Source: Rutidosis leptorrhynchoides (lineage: Eukaryota > Streptophyta > Magnoliopsida > Asterales > Asteraceae). Taken from it: a DNA stretch of 64,000 nucleotides. Of this stretch, positions 12,382-30,544 are shown piece by piece. Position 1 is the first letter of the stretch, and each line of letters starts with the position of its first letter. The stretch covers positions 205,377,001 to 205,441,000 of the forward strand of contig NC_092336.1 of assembly GCF_046630445.1 (NCBI RefSeq). Reading direction: 5' to 3'. The translations under genes and the position numbers were made by a program. A model generated the notes under the pieces. That model was not told the DNA's origin, did no database searches, and saw only the letters and a list, made by a program, of their open reading frames with translations.

Positions 12382-12722
12382 CTAGAATTATCTTCACAAC
12401 CATCTTGTATCAAATTTATTGTGTGCTATATTTCATGCTATATGTAAAATAAGCGGTATTGTAAGTTTGTAAAATATTGTGTAAAAGTTTGAACGCGAAA
12501 TATTATTATAATCAGTTTTTCATATAGAATTGTAATAGTTGAATTGTATATTAGCTACTAAGTATGAACTTAACGGGTAGGTACTACCCGAATTTAAGCT
12601 TATAAAACGTTAATATGAAGAAAAAGCTTTTATAAATGAGTTCATATTATGCTACGAAATACTATTAACTACTCTTAATATTCTGTATGATTAACTGGTT
12701 CCATTTGACTACTTTGAAGGAA
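12382..12722 (+). other. Spacer between F-box ORF and gag in E2, with a palindrome
   Basis: AT-rich leader-like DNA with no ORF. At 12574-12590 it contains the palindrome CGGGTAGGTACTACCCG. Its left half, with TTAA before it, repeats the bases that directly precede the 3' LTRs of E1, E2 and E4. Confidence 0.7.
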
Positions 12723-17419
<4,697 letters not shown>

Positions 17420-17420
<1 letters not shown>

Positions 17421-17455
17421 AATTTCGGGACGAAATTTATTTAACGGGTAGGTAC
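17420..17455 (+). other. E2 hairpin and polypurine-tract region before the 3' LTR
   Basis: AAATTTCGGGACGAAATTT is an 8-bp inverted repeat with a 3-base loop. It is followed by TTAACGGGTAGGTAC, which abuts the LTR. The same arrangement stands at 23091-23126 (E1) and 52110-52145 (E4). The tract is less purine-pure than usual. Confidence 0.8.
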
Positions 17456-20400
17456 TGTAGTGACCCGAACTTTTCCATGTTAATATATATTAATTGAGAT
17501 TGATATTTACATGATTAAATGTTTCCAACATGTTAAGCAATCAAACTTGTTAAGACTTGATTAATTGAAATATGTTTCATATAGACAATTGACCACCCAA
17601 GTTGAACGGTGATTCACGAACGTTAAAACTTGTAAAAACTATATGATGCCATATATATGGATATATATATATATATAGTTAACATGATAATATGATAAGT
17701 AAACATATCATTAAGTATATTAACAATGAACTACATATGTAAAAACAAGACTACTAACTTAATGATTTTTAAACGAGACATATATGTAACGATTATCGTT
17801 GTAAAGACATTTAATGTATATATATCATATTAAGAGATATTCATACATGATAATATCATGATAATATAATAATTTAAAATCTCATTTGATATTATAAACA
17901 TTGGGTTAACAACATTTAACAAGATCGTTAACCTAAAGGTTTCAAAACAACACTTACATGTAACGACTAACGATGACTTAACGACTCAGTTAAAATGTAT
18001 ATACATGTAGTGTTTTAATATGTATTTATACACTTTTTAAAGACTTCAATACACTTATCAAAATACTTCTACTTAACAAAAATTCTTACAATTACATCCT
18101 CGTTCAGTTTCATCAACAATTCTACTCGTATGCACCCGTATTCGTACTCGTACAATACACAGCTTTTAGATGTATGTACTATTGGTATATACACTCCAAT
18201 GATCAGCTCTTAGCAGCCCATGTGAGTCACCTAACACATGTGGGAACCATCATTTGGCAACTAGCATAAAATATCTCATAAAATTACAAAAATATGAGTA
18301 ATCATTCATGACTTATTTACATGAAAACAAAATTACATATCCTTTATATCTAATCCATACACCAACGACCAAAAACACCTACAAACACTTTCATTCTTCA
18401 ATTTTCTTCATCTAATTGATCTCTCTCAAGTTCTATCTTCAAGTTCTAAGTGTTCTTCATAAATTCCAAAAGTTCTAGTTTCATAAAATCAAGAATACTT
18501 CCAAGATTGCAAGTTTACTTCCAAGTTTTCTAAATCCATTCCAAGTAATCATCCAAGATCAAGAAACCTTTGTTACTTACAGTAGGTTATCTTTCTAATA
18601 CAAGGTAATAATCATATTCAAACTTTAATTCAATTTCTATAACTATGACAATCTTATTTCGAGTGGAAATCTTACTTGAAATTGTTTTCGTGTCATGATT
18701 CTGCTTCAAGAACTTTCAAGCCATCCAAGGATCCTTTGAAGCTAGATCTATTTTTCTCATTTCCAGTAGGTTTATCCAAGGAACTTGAGGTAGTAATGAT
18801 GTTCATAACATCATTCGATTCATACATATAAAGCTATCTTATTCGAAGGTTTAAACTTGTAATCACTAGAACATAGTTTAGTTAATTCTAAACTTGTTCA
18901 CAAATAAAAGTTAATCCTTCTAACTTGACTTTTAAAATCAACTAAACACATGTTCTATATCTATATGATATGCTAACTTAATGATTTAAAACCTGGAAAC
19001 ACGAAAAACACCGTAAAACTGGATTTACGCCGTCGTAGTAACACCGCGGGCTGTTTTGGGTTAGTTAATTAAAAACTATGATAAACTTTGATTTAAAAGT
19101 TGTTATTCTGAGAAAATGATTTTTATTATGAACATGAAACTATATCCAAAAATCATGGTTAAACTCAAAGTGGAAGTATGTTTTCTAAAATGGTCATCTA
19201 GACGTCGTTCTTTCGACTGAAATGACTACCTTTACAAAAACGACTTGTAACTTATTTTTCCGACTATCAACCTATAATTTTTCTGTTTAGATTCATAAAA
19301 TAGAGTTCAATATGAAACCATAGCAATTTGATTCACTCAAAACGGATTTAAAATGAAGAAGTTATGGGTAAAACAAGATTAGATAATTTTTCTCATTTTA
19401 GCTACGTGAAAATTGGTAACAAATCTATTCCAACCATAACTTAATCAACTTGTATTGTATATTATGTAATCTTGAGATACCATAGACACATATACAATGT
19501 TTCGACCTATCATGTTGACACATCTATATATATTTCGGAACAACCATAGACACTCTATATGTGAATGTTGGAGTTAGCTATACAGGGTTGAGGTTGATTC
19601 CAAAATATATATAGTTTGAGTTGTGATCAATACTGAGATACGTATACACTGGGTCGTGGATTGATTCAAGATAATATTTATCGATTTATTTCTGTACATC
19701 TAACTGTGGACAACTAGTTGTAGGTTACTAACGAGGACAGCTGACTTAATAAACTTAAAACATCAAAATATATTAAAAGTGTTGTAAATATATTTTGAAC
19801 ATACTTTGATATATATGTATATATTGTTATAGGTTCGTGAATCAACCAGTGGCCAAGTCTTACTTCCCGACGAAGTAAAAATCTGTGAAAGTGAGTTATA
19901 GTCCCACTTTTAAAATCTAATATTTTTGGGATGAGAATACATGCAGGTTTTATAAATGATTTACAAAATAGACACAAGTACGTGAAACTACATTCTATGG
20001 TTGAATTATCGAAATCGAATATGCCCCTTTTTATTAAGTCTGGTAATCTAAGAATTAGGGAACAGACACCCTAATTGACGCGAATCCTAAAGATAGATCT
20101 ATTGGGCCTAACAAACCCCATCCAAAGTACCGGATGCTTTAGTACTTCGAAATTTATATCATATCCGAAGGGTGTCCCGGAATGATGGGGATATTCTTAT
20201 ATATATGCATCTTGTTAATGTCAGTTACCAGGTGTTCATCATATGAATGATTTTTATCTCTATGTATGGGATGTGTATTGAAATATGAAATCTTGTGGTC
20301 TATTGTTACAATTTGATATATATAGGTTAAACCTATAACTCACCAACATTTTTGTTGACGTTTAAAGCATGTTTATTCTCAGGTGAATACTAAGAGCTTC

Positions 20401-20726
20401 CTCTGTTGCATACTAAAATAAGGACAAGATTTGGAGTCCATGTTTGTATGATATTGTGTAAAAACTGCATTCAAGAAACTGATTTCGATGTAACATATTT
20501 GTATTGTAAATCATTATGTAATGGTCGTGTGTAAACAGGATATTTTAGATTATCATTATTTGATAATCTACGTAAAGCTTTTTAAACCTTTATTTATGAA
20601 ATAAAGGTTATGGTTTGTTTTAAAAATGAATGCAGTCTTTGAAAAATGTCTCATATAGAGGTCAAAACCTCGCAACGAAATCAATTAATATGGAACGTTT
20701 TTAATCAATAAGAACGGGACATTTCA
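17456..20726 (+). repeat. E2 3' LTR (3,271 bp)
   Basis: Starts TGTAGTGACCC and ends GGGACATTTCA. It is followed by the target duplication GCATA. Confidence 0.95.
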
Positions 20727-22079
20727 GCATAATGAAGAAAACATTGGACAAAATAAAATTTGTTAGAAACAAACAAATTAACTATGAGAAATTTTGTTAA
20801 GAATCCAATCTAACGAAATCCTAGCTAACTGTACCTAGCTAACTGTTAATTCCTTATTACATTTTATTTATCGCAATTTATTTATTGTAAATTTAATTCT
20901 CGCAATTTTATTTATCGTCATTTAATTTCTGTTATTTATTTTACGCACTTTAAATATCGGGACACGTATACAAGGTTTTGACATATCATATCGACGCATC
21001 TATATATATTATTTGGAATAACCATAGATACTCTATATGCAGTAATGCTCGAGTTAGCTATACAGGGTTGAGATTGATTCTAAATAATATATATACTTTG
21101 AGTTGTGATCGAGTCTGAGACATGTATATAATGGGTCTCGACACGTATTAATTAATTCGAATATTATATATTAAGCTATATATGAATTGTTGAACTACTA
21201 ATTGTGGACTACTAACCTTGGACAATTAAAATGAATTAAAATATTGATTATAACATATGAAACTAAACAATTCTTTAAGTTTGCCACTTGATTTCATCTT
21301 AAGCCTCATTTGTATCTTGACGATTACAATCTGCGTTCAAACCTTTCATGATTCTTGAAAACACCTCAACCGAGAGGATGATACAACCACATGTTATCTA
21401 CAGTCATGCACCTGGAAAACTCTTGGAACCTAAGTAGAAGTTTAAAATGAATTTATGATCCTTTGGCGTTGTTATTACCGAAAATATCTTTATAATCCCT
21501 CTCCAAATTAGCCAATTTTGTCACAGCTCCATCAAATCAACTTCGACTTTTCGTTCGAATCAACCTTATTATAACTTTGATATATACGTTGTCATTATTA
21601 TTGTTACCGGGAAACCTTTTATATTCTGCTATATTACCAACAGATGTACCAGCAACCTCGTTGCTCCTTGGCTTAAATCTCTCCGAAAAATTGCTATACT
21701 TATTTATTGAAACCCTATCATGTACTCATCGACATATTGTAACGATAGTTGCCATACCAAATACCGGGAAGCATTAATCATTAATTCTCGAATTTCACAG
21801 CGTTCCTACGTCAACGGTTATATATTTATATATAACGTATATCTTCTGGACTGATGAATTTTAATTCGGAATCTCTGAATTCCTGAAAAGCACTCTAGCT
21901 TATGAATCAGATCTCTGAGTTCTGAAAAAGCTGATGAAGCAGCAAAAACTGAAGACTGTTTAAACAGTCAAAAGTTTGATAATAAAGAGCGACATACTGA
22001 AAAATCTCAAAAGTTTTGATACTGAAAAACGATTTGAGCAAACTATGAAGTAGGCTGTGAACAAATCCAAAGACTAAAC

Positions 22080-22244
22080 CTGCCTTCAAAGAATCCAAAT
22101 GATTCAGTGTCTGCTGAAGTCATTAACGAATACCTTACTCCTGACTCTAAACCTTATTTGACAAATCTTCATCATCATCCATCGATATTAGAAATTCTAA
22201 GATATTATCGTATCTTTCATTATAAATATCCTCGATATTTCTGA
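22080..22244 (+). pseudogene. Short frame conserved with E4 (KNPNDSV...HHPSILEI...KYPRYF); unknown
   Basis: Fifty-five codons including the stop, with no ATG at the start. The peptide shares KNPNDSV, NEYL, HHPSILEI and FHYKYP with the ORF at 50806-51006 in E4, and both end with the same stop. Length and end are preserved while the DNA differs at many sites, which suggests a once-coding segment. No known domain recognised. Confidence 0.5.
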
Positions 22245-22411
22245 AGATATTTTTATAACTAATCTTATCTAAAATCATTTATCTCTTGGCGATATCGGTG
22301 TTACATCAGAAAGGAAACTATTTAGTTTCTAAATTCTGGAAAATTCGAATTTCAAAATATGAATGTTTTTGAAGTAGTGTTGGAAACTGAAGCATGAGTT
22401 AGTATAATATA

Positions 22412-22699
22412 ATGACACTTGATCAACGTGATTATATTACAGTAAGTCATGCTGAGTTTTTAATGGAACGTGATGATTCACAGATCATAACATTATCATG
22501 TGCCATGTTACACGACTCTTACATTCTACCTAATGTTCAAATATATCGAAAACATATATTCCTGATAGTTCTATCCTTTCTCTTGAATTTTGGTAAATTA
22601 AACAAATCAAGATCGTGCTATTACAATTTCTCTCTCAGAACATTAGTTATGTTCATTCCAAATTTCGCACCTACGAATTCTGGACCATTATTCGCTTGA
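22412..22699 (+). pseudogene. Short frame conserved with E4 (MTLDQRDYITVSHAEF...); unknown
   Basis: A 95-residue frame. The opening MTLDQRDYITVSHAEF is identical in E4 at 51173, where a one-base loss ends the frame. Downstream residues match again in the ORF at 51222-51404 (RDDSQ.IT.SC.MLH.S). No known domain recognised. It may be a remnant of a longer accessory ORF. Confidence 0.5.
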
Positions 22700-23126
22700 A
22701 CTAAAGTCGGGAAGAGAAAATAAAAGTATGGAACTCCAAAATATAAAGGAAACGAAGGGGGTGGATTTATAGTAAAATATCAGATAGAACAATCAAAACA
22801 GATTATCGCATTTAACCAAAGAAGATCTTAATTTCCTTAATTACCAAAGAATCATATCTTATGTGGATTTCAAAGATTTCTTTAAATTCCTTGAATACCG
22901 GAAGAATAACCGTGACTACGTCAAAAGACGAATCTTTATTTACTCATACCACTATTTTGTGATAGCTTCACTCGTACTCTTCGAGTAATCGAATTATCTT
23001 ATTTATATTACTCAATGATGATAAAACTCTATTTATCAACTCATATTTGTCATAAAAACATTCTTATTGTTAGCCATGACGACCTCGATCAAATTTCGGG
23101 ACGAAATTTCTTTAACGGGTAGGTAC

Positions 23127-23296
23127 TGTTACGACCCGGAGATTTCTGACCAAATTTAAACTTAATCTCTATATGATTTTGACACGATAAGCAAAGTCTG
23201 TAATGTTGAGTCTCAAAATTTTTGAACTGCTTTCATATATCTGATTACCCGGTGACTATTTTCGACGATTCACGAACCATTAATCGTAAATAAAAA

Positions 23297-23345
<49 letters not shown>

Positions 23346-23458
23346 TATACATGTAAATAATTATATATTTTGAATTAAAAATATTAATAAACTACTATGT
23401 AATTTAGAAAGAAAACTTAATCTTGATATTTAAAACATGATTAAATATGTAGTAGTTG

Positions 23459-23557
<99 letters not shown>

Positions 23558-23904
23558 TGATATACATAATTATTGATTGTATGTATATTATAATATATAT
23601 TATGTAAAAATATTGAATATTAAATATTTGTTATTATTTAAAATATATTATATAATTATTAAGTATTACATAATTAATAATATGTAATATTAATATATAA
23701 AATTTAAATTTAATTATAAATATAGTTGTTATACTATTATTATTATTACTTCATTAATATTAATATTAATATCAGTATTAATAGTATTACTATATATAAT
23801 AATATATATAAATAGGAAAGTTTATACATTTAAATTGTTATAATATTATTGTTACAAAAATTATTATTATCATTATCTGATTTACTTTTATCATTACCCT
23901 CATA

Positions 23905-23999
<95 letters not shown>

Positions 24000-26164
24000 C
24001 CTTATCAATATTATTATTATTATTATTATTAATATTATTGTTAACAATGTTATTAATAATTATCATTATACTTGTTATTAAGTTTATTATTTATTTTTAT
24101 TATTAATAATGTTGAAAGTATTATTATTAATATTTTATGTTTAATAATTACTAATATTAATCAATATATCAAATAAAAATACAGAATCCATTTTTCTTCA
24201 ACATCAACTGTACTGATTTTTGTTTCTTATCTTTGTATCGAATCCAGTCCATAGTTTCAAACAAAATAAGTTTGAAGTCACAATCTACTTTTATATATTT
24301 TTTTTCTTTTTCCTGATGGAAGATTCCTCTATGCTAATTCGTACCAATCAATTCCAAATCACGTATTTAATAATCAGATACAATCAGATTCATTTTAAAG
24401 TCTTTATCAGCTTTATATTTTTTTGGTTTGTTCCTCTTGATCAAGAAGATGCTGTCGACCACCATCTTACTAGAAAACAATCTCCATCAATTAGTTGCTA
24501 CAGCAACCAATTAACTACACCATTTAATCCTCTGCTACTAATTCTTGTTGCTAAAACTCACTTAAGAACGATCCACTTCTCTTCTTTCTTGATCACAACC
24601 GTTTCCACTTCTATTTCTTATTTATGTTTCCAGTCCAAAACGAAAACATCACCATCTTGACACCACATTCACAAACCCACAATCACGTCCTCCCAAACAC
24701 AACTTCAACAAACCTACAGCTAATGAAACCCACCATGTATCGATCACTTTATATCTTTCTCTTTTTCTTGTTCCACTTCACCACTTAAACCACCATTTAA
24801 AACTTTAACATGGACTGCTACAGCAGCTAACTTCTGTTTTTCTGTCGAGCTTAATCGAAAACCAAACAACCACGATCAACCACCCTTTCCACCATTATTT
24901 TTCTCTTTTGTTTCTGTATATGCCAAACCACACGACCACCTTCATATTTTTTTGTTTACAACTCCATAGAAACACCACTGCAACTCCTTTTACTTCTCTG
25001 CCTTGTTTCTATTAATCGAAACCCTCAAGAAGGTTGAGGAAACCTGCGATATTTTTTTTTCTCTTCATTAAATCAACAGCAACCGAAGGGATTAAATAAA
25101 GAAGGTTGATGATTGCACCCCTTTTCTTTTCTCTTGTGGCCGACACCACTATCTTGCATACCTTATATATTATTGCTTTTTTTTTAAACAGATAAAGGAG
25201 TACTATATTTGTATTCATAACCGACAATTACAAATAATGAACCCCACTCAGGAATATGTTACGGAGTATTGGTTTCATTCCTTTGGGTTGTGATTTATTC
25301 CTTCTGTTGGGCTTATGCTTCGGTCTTTCCAATTGGGCCGAGACTCCATTGGTACCTACTGCTAAAACGATTGAATGATGATGGTGGTTTGTTAAGGAGT
25401 GTTGGTGATGATAAACAATTAATAATAATGATAATGATGATGATTATAATGATAATTAGGGTTAGTTTGTAATACTGTATTTAAAAGAAGATGATAATGA
25501 TTATGATCGTGTTGTGATAATGATAAAAGATAATGATATTAAACGAACTAATGATGATAATAGATGATGCAATTAAGATGAATTTGATGAAAACGTGATT
25601 AATGATTACGTATGGAGAAGATGATCGATGCTGATGATGATTGTGATAATGATTTCATAATGGAAATAATACGGTGATAGATGATACTACTTAGATGATG
25701 ATGTTATGGTATGATCATAAGATGATGATAATGGTCACATGATAATGTCGTTATGTTTATAATGATGATGAGCTGTAGGGACGATGAGGATATGAACGAA
25801 TGATGGTAAAGAATTTATGATGATTATGAAATGATTAAGAATAGCAGCGTATTATTTTTGGCTGATTTCGTTGATGAACTAGAAAGCATCGATGGTTTCT
25901 AGTTGTTGGATCCTAACTTGTTGGGTTGTAATTCGTTTTTGGCTATTGGGCTAGTCAATTAGTGGGTCACTTAATCTTTTAATGGTACTACAACTTAGGC
26001 CAAAACAAACGGGTTATATAGAATCAAGATGAGATTTAATCAGAAAAGTAAGACAGAAGGAATGGTTAAGGATGTTATTGGGTTAGCGGAAGGTCGCGGG
26101 TTCAAACTCGGACTTGGGCATTTTTTTTAGGACTACTTCTTTGAGGTAGTTTACTTATTACTCA

Positions 26165-26245
<81 letters not shown>

Positions 26246-27824
26246 CATTTTTAATGTAAGTAGTATTATTATTGAAACTAAATTTTTTATAAAAATTATC
26301 ATTTTTATTATTAGAACTATCATTATTATTATTATTAGAATTATCATTATTTTTATCATTATTATTTTTATTATTTCTAGCACTAATATTATTATTTTTA
26401 TCATTATTATTATTAGTATTATTAATTATTAATATATCAAATAAAGATTTTCTATATAAAAATATATTATTTACATAAAACATATCTATATTAACATGTT
26501 TATAATAAATATTAATTATCTATTTAATGTATATAAAAATAAATATAGTTAATTTAGTTATTAATGAAACGTACAAGTTACTAAAATAACAATTAATAAT
26601 AATACCTAAATTTGTTAGATTACCATTATATGTGTTAATATACATATAAATGATATAGGTTCTTGAATCCGAGGCCAACCCTGCATTGTTCAGTTCCGTC
26701 GTATGCATATTTTTACTACAAAATATCGTATCGTGAGTTCATTTGATTCTCTTTTACTCTTTACATTTTTGGGACTGAGAATACATGTGCTATTTCTATA
26801 ACTGCTTTATTAAATGCTTTTGAAATATATTTTGAACTGCGAATACATGAAATGCTTTTATAAATGTTTGACGAGATAGACACAAGCAAAACATTCCTCG
26901 AATGAATTATTATGCAAACAGAAGTTCTGTTGATTATTATTGAATTAGTTGGACGTGATAATTGCCACTAATTGTTGTGAATATTTTTTCCCTGATTATT
27001 ATTGCTTGGTAACCTAAGAATTAGAAACGGGTATGGCCCTAATTCACGCGAATCCTAAAGGTAGCTACTGGGTTTAACACCCCCACCCAGAATGTTCACT
27101 AGACGGAAGAGCTAGTGGGCGTGGTGTTTAGTACCTCGAAGTTTATATATTATACAGACGAGATGTTCTGTTTTTTAGGATATTATTGATGCGCATTATA
27201 TGTTAAGGTCGGTTACCATGTTGAGCAATGAAATCAAAGTGAATGTTATGTATCGAGAGAATGATTTTTATACACAGGTTATGTGTATTATATTTTGTAC
27301 ACGAGATATGTGTACGGTTATTTAAAAATCGCGAGGCAACCTACGGGGAAGAAAAGGATACGAACCTACTCTGCTAAGCATTATGAAAAATGGTTTCATA
27401 TACGAGATAGGTGTACTGTATTTAAAATCTTGTGGTCTATTAAAAATTATGAATTCCATTGCTTATGATAAACCTATGAACTCACCAACCTTTTGGTTGA
27501 CACTTTAAAGCATGTTTATTCTCATGTATGAAAGAAATCTTCTGCTATGCATTTGCTCATTTTAGAGATATTACTTGGAGTCATTCATGACATATTTCAA
27601 AAGACGTTGCATTCGAGTCTTGAGTTCATCAAGATTATTATTAAGTCAATTATAGTTGGATATATTATGAAATGGAATGCATGCCGTCAACTTTCGATGT
27701 AATGAAAGTTTGTCTTTTAAAAACGAATGCAACGTTTGTAAAATGTATCATTTAGAGGTCAAATACCTCGCAATGAAATCAACTATTGTGAATCGTTTAT
27801 AATCGGTATGAACGGGTCCTTTCA
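23127..27824 (+). repeat. E1 3' LTR (4,698 bp)
   Basis: Starts TGTTACGACCC (one base different from the 5' copy) and ends GGGTCCTTTCA. It is followed by the target duplication TCTAC. It carries (TA)n at 23310-23342 and 23460-23554, (ATT)n at about 23906-24030 and 26169-26245, and the tRNA-like segment near 26060-26165. Confidence 0.92.
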
Positions 27825-27829
27825 TCTAC

Positions 27830-28436
27830 GAGGGCGTCTGTTGAATTTTCTGATTGCTGGGAAGGAAAATCATAGATAGACGGTGAAATCCTGTACGAGG
27901 GTAATCATGGACATGTGTGTTCAGGATTGGACATGTCTAGAGTGATTGGTAAGGCGGTTTAATCTCATGAAGAATCCTACAATTGAAGAGTCGCATACTT
28001 CAATTGGTCTTCTCCTGTATGAAGATGATCTTCGTGTTAGAAGATGGTGGCGCGAAAATCGAGAGATGACCCAAGCTAGCAACGAATATTAGATTATTAC
28101 ACGGGTGTTTGAGTTTCGAAAGTCTTCCTTCCCATGGCGTGGAAGTGTGGCGTGTCCCGGGTGTTTATTCGGCAGCGTTCAAATGGAGTTCCATAATCGG
28201 GTAATCTAGAGTTGCTGTGGGTGTTTAACACAATTGACAGGTGAAGTTGATTACGTTTTGGCGAGTTTAGTTGAAGTGTTCTTTATCGAAAGCTGCCAGC
28301 TCGAGTAGTTGGAATGTGCGTGTCCCAAGAAGCTTTCTTGGCGGTATAGATGGGTAGGTTCAATGAAGTCGAGATACATGATCGTCTATGGGTTGATAAA
28401 ATGGGCTGTGTTTAGATCATCCTTCAAGTGGGAGAT
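27830..28436 (+). mobile_element. Internal remnant of the Ty1/copia-like element, right part
   Basis: Resumes after the E1 target duplication and ends with CAAGTGGGAGA, a typical copia polypurine tract, at 28426-28436. No coding sequence is recognised. From 28246 onward the DNA is part of the tandem duplication. Confidence 0.55.
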
Positions 28437-28918
28437 TGTTGGATGTGTGAAGGATATCAAAACAACATGAAAAGTGTGTTTAGTGTTAAGGCGAGCCGTG
28501 GCTCATTAAGGTGCGTCATGGCTCAACACTTGGATTGATGTTCGAAGGTGGCAATGCTGTTAGTTTTGAAATCATGCTTTAAGCCACGGCGCGACTCCAC
28601 CAGCCGCGGCGCGGCTTAAGCCTATCCGGGAGCCTGACGAGGAAAAACACGTTTTCTTGCTTTTTAAGTTGTTTCCTTGTTTAGATTTTCCTATATAAAC
28701 ACTCTATTGTAACCCTAACATATGTGCACGAAATTAATAGTGAAAAATCTCTGGTTTGCGCCCGTGGACTAAACCTTTCTCCGTGTTTTGGAGTTGGGAT
28801 ATAACCACGTTAAATCATGTGTCGTTTATTTATCGTTTTGCTTTAATTATTCATTTTTCGTTCGTGAGTTAGTGATTATGATCAATCACTTGTCTTGTTT
28901 GGGTCCTAAATCCTAACA
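28437..28918 (+). repeat. Copia-type 3' LTR, first duplicate (482 bp)
   Basis: Starts TGTTGGATGTG directly after the polypurine tract and ends CCTAACA. A TATA-like CCTATATAAACAC lies near 28690 with transcribed-leader-like sequence after it. The start is well supported by the tract. The end is inferred from the terminal CA and typical LTR length. Confidence 0.75.
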
Positions 28919-30007
28919 AACTAATTGTTGTCGCTTCGTTGCTACTATCAAACGGTTATTGGACCATTATTTGTTACTGTATTTAATTTGATTTGAGAAT
29001 TGAAGATTTTTATTAGTGATTTGATTTGAATTAGGTGATTGAATTTGAAAATTAAAGATGGAAGTTGAAGTTTTGAATGGAAGAATGTGGGTGTAATTAG
29101 AAGATAAAAGGAATGAAAGAATAAAAAGACGAAAGTACCCTCTTGTGCTAGACATAAGACCACTTGTAACGAAAATATTTAACGGGCGTTAGTTTCAAGG
29201 TCAACTGTAAAACAAATTGATAAAATGGAGGTCAACGGAGTCAAGAAGAAAGTCACCTATGTTGTTTGATACATATAAGGACCAAAGGCGCAATTTTTTC
29301 GAATTATTAACAACCGATTATCATAAACCATCTACTCTAGTTTAATCACATATATAATTCGGTCAATTTTTGAGGTGGAGATAGCTGTTTTAAGATGTTT
29401 GTAACGCAATGTTAAATGGGATATCTAATGTATGTATGCTTATGATTCCTACGTCGATAAACGAGGGGATAATGTCGCTATTCAGAATCATTTCGGACTC
29501 AACGACAATAGCTCTATTCAGAATCTAAAAGACTGAACAGAAAAAACAATAAGGTTTATTATCAAATACAACCTGAGAAATATATTACAACTTGATCCAT
29601 AGAGGAGTTTAAACACCATTATTGATTCTTATGACCCACACGTTTATATACGTAGCTCACTTTAATAATTACTAAGACTTATACGACCCACTTATTTATT
29701 CTTCTTTATGTACATTCCCCCATCCCCCAATAAGTAATAAGTAATTATGGGTGGATCGTTGATATAAAGGGTTTGTAAGTCGTTCACGAATGTCATCCAT
29801 ATAAACAAGAAATAACAACTTATAACTAATTTATATAATTTACAAAATTAATGTATATCACGATTATCAAAGCCATTATAAAAGACTACTTAAATTTCAG
29901 GCAAAATTTAAAACTCGTGGAAATTTGATTCTACTATTTTCATGATGTCTATTATTATTTTTATTTTAGTGTTTTATGTTAATTTTTTAAAACTTTTCCC
30001 TACTTAA
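28919..30007. other. Unassigned DNA after the copia LTR (unit 1; repeated at 31700-32788)
   Basis: AT-rich DNA without a convincing gene. The 60-75-codon frames on both strands have no recognisable features and are repeated only because the whole segment is duplicated. Confidence 0.6.
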
Positions 30008-30175
30008 AGGCCGTAGGTCCTCTCGGAAGAGATGGATGACTTTCTCTGCTCTTGAGAGTGTTTCACTCTGGGTGGAGAAATGACTTGTCTTTATTCTCGA
30101 ATAAGGGGAATGATTGTCTACATATCACATCCTCCATACACCACTTATGTGGTATTGATTTTTGTTGTTGTTGTA
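30008..30175 (+). mobile_element. SINE 3' fragment, TS-type tail (unit 1)
   Basis: Starts AGGCCGTAGGTCCTCTCGG, runs through TCCATACACCACTTATGTGG and ends with a TTG repeat. This layout matches what I recall of the 3' half of TS-like plant SINEs. The tRNA-related 5' half is not visible. The copy in unit 2 is at 32789-32956. Confidence 0.6.
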
Positions 30176-30544
30176 TTATAAAAGACTACTTCAACCTATT
30201 ATGCCATTAAGGATTAAAATTTGACAATCTCGTCCAAAAGTACGAGATTTTTGTATTTTTACGTAAAATTTAAATTATTTTTATGGTTTATTAAACGCAT
30301 TGTTATTGATCATGATTTATTGTATACGTTGTTATTGGTGATTATTGATTTGGGTAAATGTTGTCATATTAGTGTTTATAAAGAAATTATGGTTTGTGAT
30401 TTTGATACCATGAATGAAGAGATCGAAGTTTACAAGGAGAAATAATAAAAAGACAAAAATACTAGTAGTTATTTACGACCCACAGAGGACGGAATTAGAT
30501 TACCGTTTGTTATTTTTGAGTTTTTGTTATTTTTGAGTTTACGT

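Larger units (their letters stand above)
20732..23126 (+). mobile_element. E1 internal region, right of E2
   Basis: Continues E1 after the E2 target duplication and aligns with about 49145-52145 of E4. It has no intact polyprotein. Two short frames matched in E4 are listed separately. It ends with the hairpin AAATTTCGGGACGAAATTT (23091-23109) and TTAACGGGTAGGTAC before the 3' LTR. Confidence 0.85.

Noticed and set aside
28948..29163. Minus-strand 71-codon ORF repeated at 31729
   Set aside because: The repetition is explained by the tandem duplication. Two overlapping frames are equally open and neither has features of a protein.
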